DNA from: Scandinavium goeteborgense
GTDB taxonomy: Bacteria > Pseudomonadota > Gammaproteobacteria > Enterobacterales > Enterobacteriaceae
Assembly (NCBI RefSeq): GCF_003935895.2
Contig: NZ_CP054058.1
Span: 2,275,177-2,339,176, forward strand
Reading direction: 5' to 3'
Length of the DNA stretch: 64,000 nt
The translations under genes and the position numbers were made by a program. The stretch's first letter is position 1, and each line of letters begins with the position of its first letter. Of this stretch, positions 61,969-64,000 are shown in pieces. The notes below the pieces were generated by a model. It was not told the DNA's origin. It did no database searches and was given only the letters and a program-made list of their open reading frames with translations.

Positions 61969-62318
61969 AACGTCTATTGCTTATGACGGCGATTGTTGCG
62001 CTGGCAGGCTGTGGTGTTGGCGACCGCGCACCGCCATTCAGATCGATTTCTGTCGATAATGATTATGTGTGTTTTTCTGTCAATAAGGCCGACGTCCTCA
62101 GTCGCTACCGCATATCCTCAACGATAGACGATACGTATAAAGTATTTGCAGTTAAGGAGCATGTAGCGCTTCGCTATCCGGATACCTGTTTAAAACTGAC
62201 ACTTCCCCGGGACTACATATTCGCAACGACCTATACCCTGAATGGCGAGAAATATCGCTATAACTTTTTTATCGATAACAATGGACAAGTGCTTAGCACA
62301 ATCGCAGGAGAGAAATAA
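61965..62318 (+). CDS. Lipoprotein, candidate T6SS immunity protein
   Basis: A 117-residue protein with a lipoprotein signal (MKRLLLMTAIVALAGCGVG; lipobox LAGC), placing it in the periplasm on a membrane anchor. It starts with TTG overlapping the metallopeptidase stop (TTGA), and its stop overlaps the hcp start (TAATG). NCBI-type annotations name similar proteins putative T6SS immunity periplasmic lipoproteins. Binding to the preceding protein is the natural hypothesis. Confidence 0.75.
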   Translation: MKRLLLMTAIVALAGCGVGDRAPPFRSISVDNDYVCFSVNKADVLSRYRISSTIDDTYKVFAVKEHVALRYPDTCLKLTLPRDYIFATTYTLNGEKYRYNFFIDNNGQVLSTIAGEK

Positions 62319-62820
62319 TGTCATTACCAGCATATATGTATATTTATGACGAGAACGGCACCCAAATTAGAGGCATCTGCATGGCGTTGGGCCGTGAGGG
62401 TGCTATTGAAATCATGAATAGTAATTACGGTGTCTATCAGAATACTTGCAGCAATACAGGAAAGTTGATGGGTTCACGTCAACACCAGGGCTTTGTGCTG
62501 CATAAAGAAATCGATAAGACCTCGCTTATTTCGCGGTAGCCGTCTGCCAAAGCAGACGTTTGCAAAAAGCTGTGATTCACTACTATGACATTAACGAAGC
62601 TGGTATCGAGTATGAGATTTACCGCGTCACGCTAAACAGCCTTGTCATTATGTCGGTAAATGCCTCCCATGCTTATATGCCCGGCTCGCATACCTCGGGG
62701 ATGCTGGAGAATATTGTCATTTCCTATGCAGGCATTGAATGGTTCTACCTGGAAGGTAATATCAAATACGACGATGACTGGAGTAAGCCGGTAGGCTACA
62801 ACCAGCAGCGGAAACAATAA
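62318..62820 (+). pseudogene. hcp: Hcp-family T6SS tube/effector gene, frameshifted
   Basis: The N-terminal part, 62318-62539, reads MSLPAYMYIYDENGTQIRGI ... LHKEIDKTS; the frame then breaks, and the rest continues in another frame (LQKAVIHYYDINEAGIEYEI ... NIKYDDDWSKPVGYN). One added base near 62521 (TCGCCTTAT for TCGCTTAT) would restore SPYFAVAVCQSRRLQKAV, matching SPYLYKAVATGQSLKSA in the intact hcp at 40146. It is a recent single-base loss or, less likely, a sequencing error. Confidence 0.85.
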
Positions 62821-63047
62821 CTGGGGGAAAGGCTGGAATAACGGTGTTTATTTGCAGTCATGGCGTAATAGTTAGCGCCCTGTAACAACTTGTGTGATTA
62901 GCAGCCTGACGCATCATCTATGTGAGGAAAGTCCACTGTGTGCTGTGAGCTCAAAGCTGCCTGTCAACATGGTCAAGCACTACCACAGCTCAGAGGTGCA
63001 AAAAATCACCTTAACGTACAATAATTTTCGATATCCAAACTGACCCC
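62821..63047. other. Non-coding right end of the Tn3-type element
   Basis: No gene seen. It ends in the right 38-bp terminal inverted repeat (63010-63047), CTTAACGT ... CGATATCCAAACTGACCCC on the plus strand, followed by the CTGTA duplication at 63048-63052. Confidence 0.8.
63010..63047 (-). repeat. Right Tn3-type terminal inverted repeat
   Basis: Complement begins GGGGTCAGTTTGGATATCG and ends TACGTTAAG; 35 of 38 positions match the left end. Confidence 0.88.
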
Positions 63048-63061
63048 CTGTAATCCGTTTA

Positions 63062-63082
63062 TGGCTCACAGGGACGTGAGCC
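63062..63082 (+). terminator. Original srfABC terminator-like hairpin, displaced by the element
   Basis: GGCTCAC / GTGAGCC stem with a 6-base loop, nine bases after the target duplication; before insertion it would have lain just after the srfC stop. Confidence 0.6.
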
Positions 63083-63164
63083 GGGCATATTTACGGTCGT
63101 TAATTAACCGTGCGTGTTAAACAATTTTCGCACGCCTTTTTTTATTTACGTCTGCACAAAGCGA

Positions 63165-63440
63165 TTAACGCAGCCAGAAGCCTGTTTTCTGCGACAGCTG
63201 TTGTTTCATATGACTGGCATAAAGGGGATGCATTTTCACTCTTAATTGCTCAAGCTCATCATTTTCAGCCACAACAAATTCCCGCCACTCCTGATGCAAT
63301 GAGAATTGCGCCATTTCTTTTTGCTCACGCTCTTCTGTCGTGCGCCGGACCTGACGTTTTAGTCTTCTTTCGTCGTACGCTATCCAGAGCAATATGAGCA
63401 CGATTAACCCTGCCCAGACAATCACAGCGCCCAAAATCAT
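63165..63440 (-). CDS. Small single-helix membrane protein
   Basis: A 91-residue protein with one N-terminal membrane helix (MILGAVIVWAGLIVLILLWI) followed by a charged coiled-coil-like tail (YDERRLKRQVRRTTEEREQK). The start at 63440 follows GAGGTGGCAA; the frame to 63482 is less likely. Family not recognised. Confidence 0.6.
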   Translation of the reverse strand: MILGAVIVWAGLIVLILLWIAYDERRLKRQVRRTTEEREQKEMAQFSLHQEWREFVVAENDELEQLRVKMHPLYASHMKQQLSQKTGFWLR

Positions 63441-63596
63441 TTGCCACCTCAATAATAAAAAAGATCCGCAGCCGCAAGCCACTATTCCGCTGACTTATGC
63501 CGCATTCCGTGATCACTATTTTTATTTTACGGACCGACCCCGATAACAAAACGCACAATGCATCGCGGGGTGATAAAAGGTCTTTTACTGCTAGTG

Positions 63597-63926
63597 TTAA
63601 CTGCAAATATACGGCGTGTTATTTTCGAAAAGCACCGGTCTGTAACCTGCTTTTACCGCAAACAGCGCGTTAGATTCGCCGGAAGCCTGCTTATAGACGC
63701 CGACTTTAAAGTCATCATTGGCATCACGGGTGGACTGCAGCTCTAAATAGGTGTTGTTGACCCTGATGGTCTTCGGGAAAAGCGTGACGTCGACCTGGTA
63801 TGTCGTCCCATCATTGGAAGCACACGAAAGCACAGACCCGCTTGATTCAGCAAAAACGCCTGCGATCCCCGACACAGGAACTCCTGCTGCCAACACGCCT
63901 AACACCAGCATTGCTATACGTTTCAC
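63597..63926 (-). CDS. Small periplasmic hypothetical protein
   Basis: A 109-residue protein with a Sec signal peptide (MKRIAMLVLGVLAAGVPVSG, cleavage near GIAGVFA) and two cysteines (C35 and near the C-terminus, YICS) that could form a disulphide. AAGGAGCGG precedes the start. Function unknown; it may be co-transcribed with the 63165-63440 gene. Confidence 0.65.
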   Translation of the reverse strand: MKRIAMLVLGVLAAGVPVSGIAGVFAESSGSVLSCASNDGTTYQVDVTLFPKTIRVNNTYLELQSTRDANDDFKVGVYKQASGESNALFAVKAGYRPVLFENNTPYICS

Positions 63927-64000
63927 AAACCGCTCCTTAAAAGAAAACCGTGCAACTTACAGGGATTTAAAGGCGGCTTATGCTCTATTAATGCTTATCT

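Larger units (their letters stand above)
60686..63047. mobile_element. Non-autonomous Tn3-type element carrying an orphan Hcp island (2362 bp)
   Basis: Both ends carry 38-bp terminal inverted repeats that begin GGGGTCAGTTTGGATATCG and end TACGTTAAG (three mismatches in 38). The start GGGGTC, the 38-bp length and the inner ACGTTAAG match Tn3-family ends, and the 5-bp CTGTA duplication fits. There is no transposase or resolvase gene inside; cargo is a small ORF, a metallopeptidase-like gene, a lipoprotein gene and an hcp pseudogene. This is the structure of a TIME (Tn3-derived inverted-repeat element) mobilised in trans. Confidence 0.88.

Noticed and set aside
62880-63000. Possible small RNA or tRNA-like folds near the right end of the Tn3-type element
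   Set aside because: No cloverleaf, promoter or terminator could be supported.

Overview
This window looks like a chromosomal segment of a member of the Enterobacterales, close to the Enterobacter, Citrobacter, Lelliottia and Klebsiella group. The evidence is a backbone of E. coli-like genes in near E. coli order (sra, maeA, adhP, yddG, narU-narZYWV, nhoA, yddH, pptA; then ansP, yncE, yncD, mcbR, curA, mnaT, ydcZ, ydcY), GC-rich coding DNA, REP/BIME repeats and the srfABC and smvA/smvR loci typical of that group. No rRNA, tRNA or CRISPR array was seen. Genus assignment is an inference.

Layout. 1-6.2 kb: partial zinc alcohol dehydrogenase, sra, maeA, an ABC-F ATPase behind a likely regulatory leader peptide, and adhP. 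6.3-7.7 kb: a decayed IS4-family element inside the adhP terminator. 7.7-13.5 kb: Rrf2 regulator with a divergent NADH dehydrogenase-like flavoprotein, a HigBA-type toxin-antitoxin pair, yddG, and the smvA/smvR efflux pair. 13.6-21.8 kb: narU and the complete narZYWV nitrate reductase operon. 21.9-30 kb: nhoA, yddH and pptA, split relative to E. coli by a purine-scavenging block. 30.2-38.9 kb: mannonate dehydratase and an eight-gene operon resembling the Bacillus ytm/yxe S-alkylcysteine salvage operons. 39.1-40.7 kb: an AT-rich orphan Hcp island flanked by duplicated host fragments. 41-54 kb: kinase, cupin, LysR, ansP, yncE/yncD, mcbR, curA, XRE-cupin regulator, mnaT, ydcZ, ydcY and a DppA-like protein. 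54.2-60.7 kb: srfABC. 60.7-63.0 kb: a 2.36-kb non-autonomous Tn3-type element carrying a second Hcp island. 63.1-64 kb: two small envelope-protein genes.

The strongest system is at 23.4-29 kb. A divergent pair of transcription units (a 2OG-Fe(II) oxygenase one way; NMT1-type ABC transporter plus 8-oxoguanine deaminase the other) share tandem NtrC-like sites. Each has a consensus sigma-54 promoter, and each leader contains a similar RNA fold that I read as the NMT1 (xanthine) riboswitch. This predicts a nitrogen-scavenging pathway for oxidised purines in which the oxygenase is an uncharacterised enzyme.

The second standout is the element at 60686-63047. It has 38-bp Tn3-like terminal inverted repeats and a 5-bp target duplication, contains no transposase, and carries a putative metallopeptidase effector, an immunity-type lipoprotein and a frameshifted hcp. 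It inserted exactly at the srfC stop codon and left the protein intact. Other notable items are the ABC-F leader with alternative RNA pairings, an IS that split a terminator, operators laid over promoters (Rrf2, XRE-cupin, SmvR), and a perfect hairpin at the yddG/smvA convergent junction.
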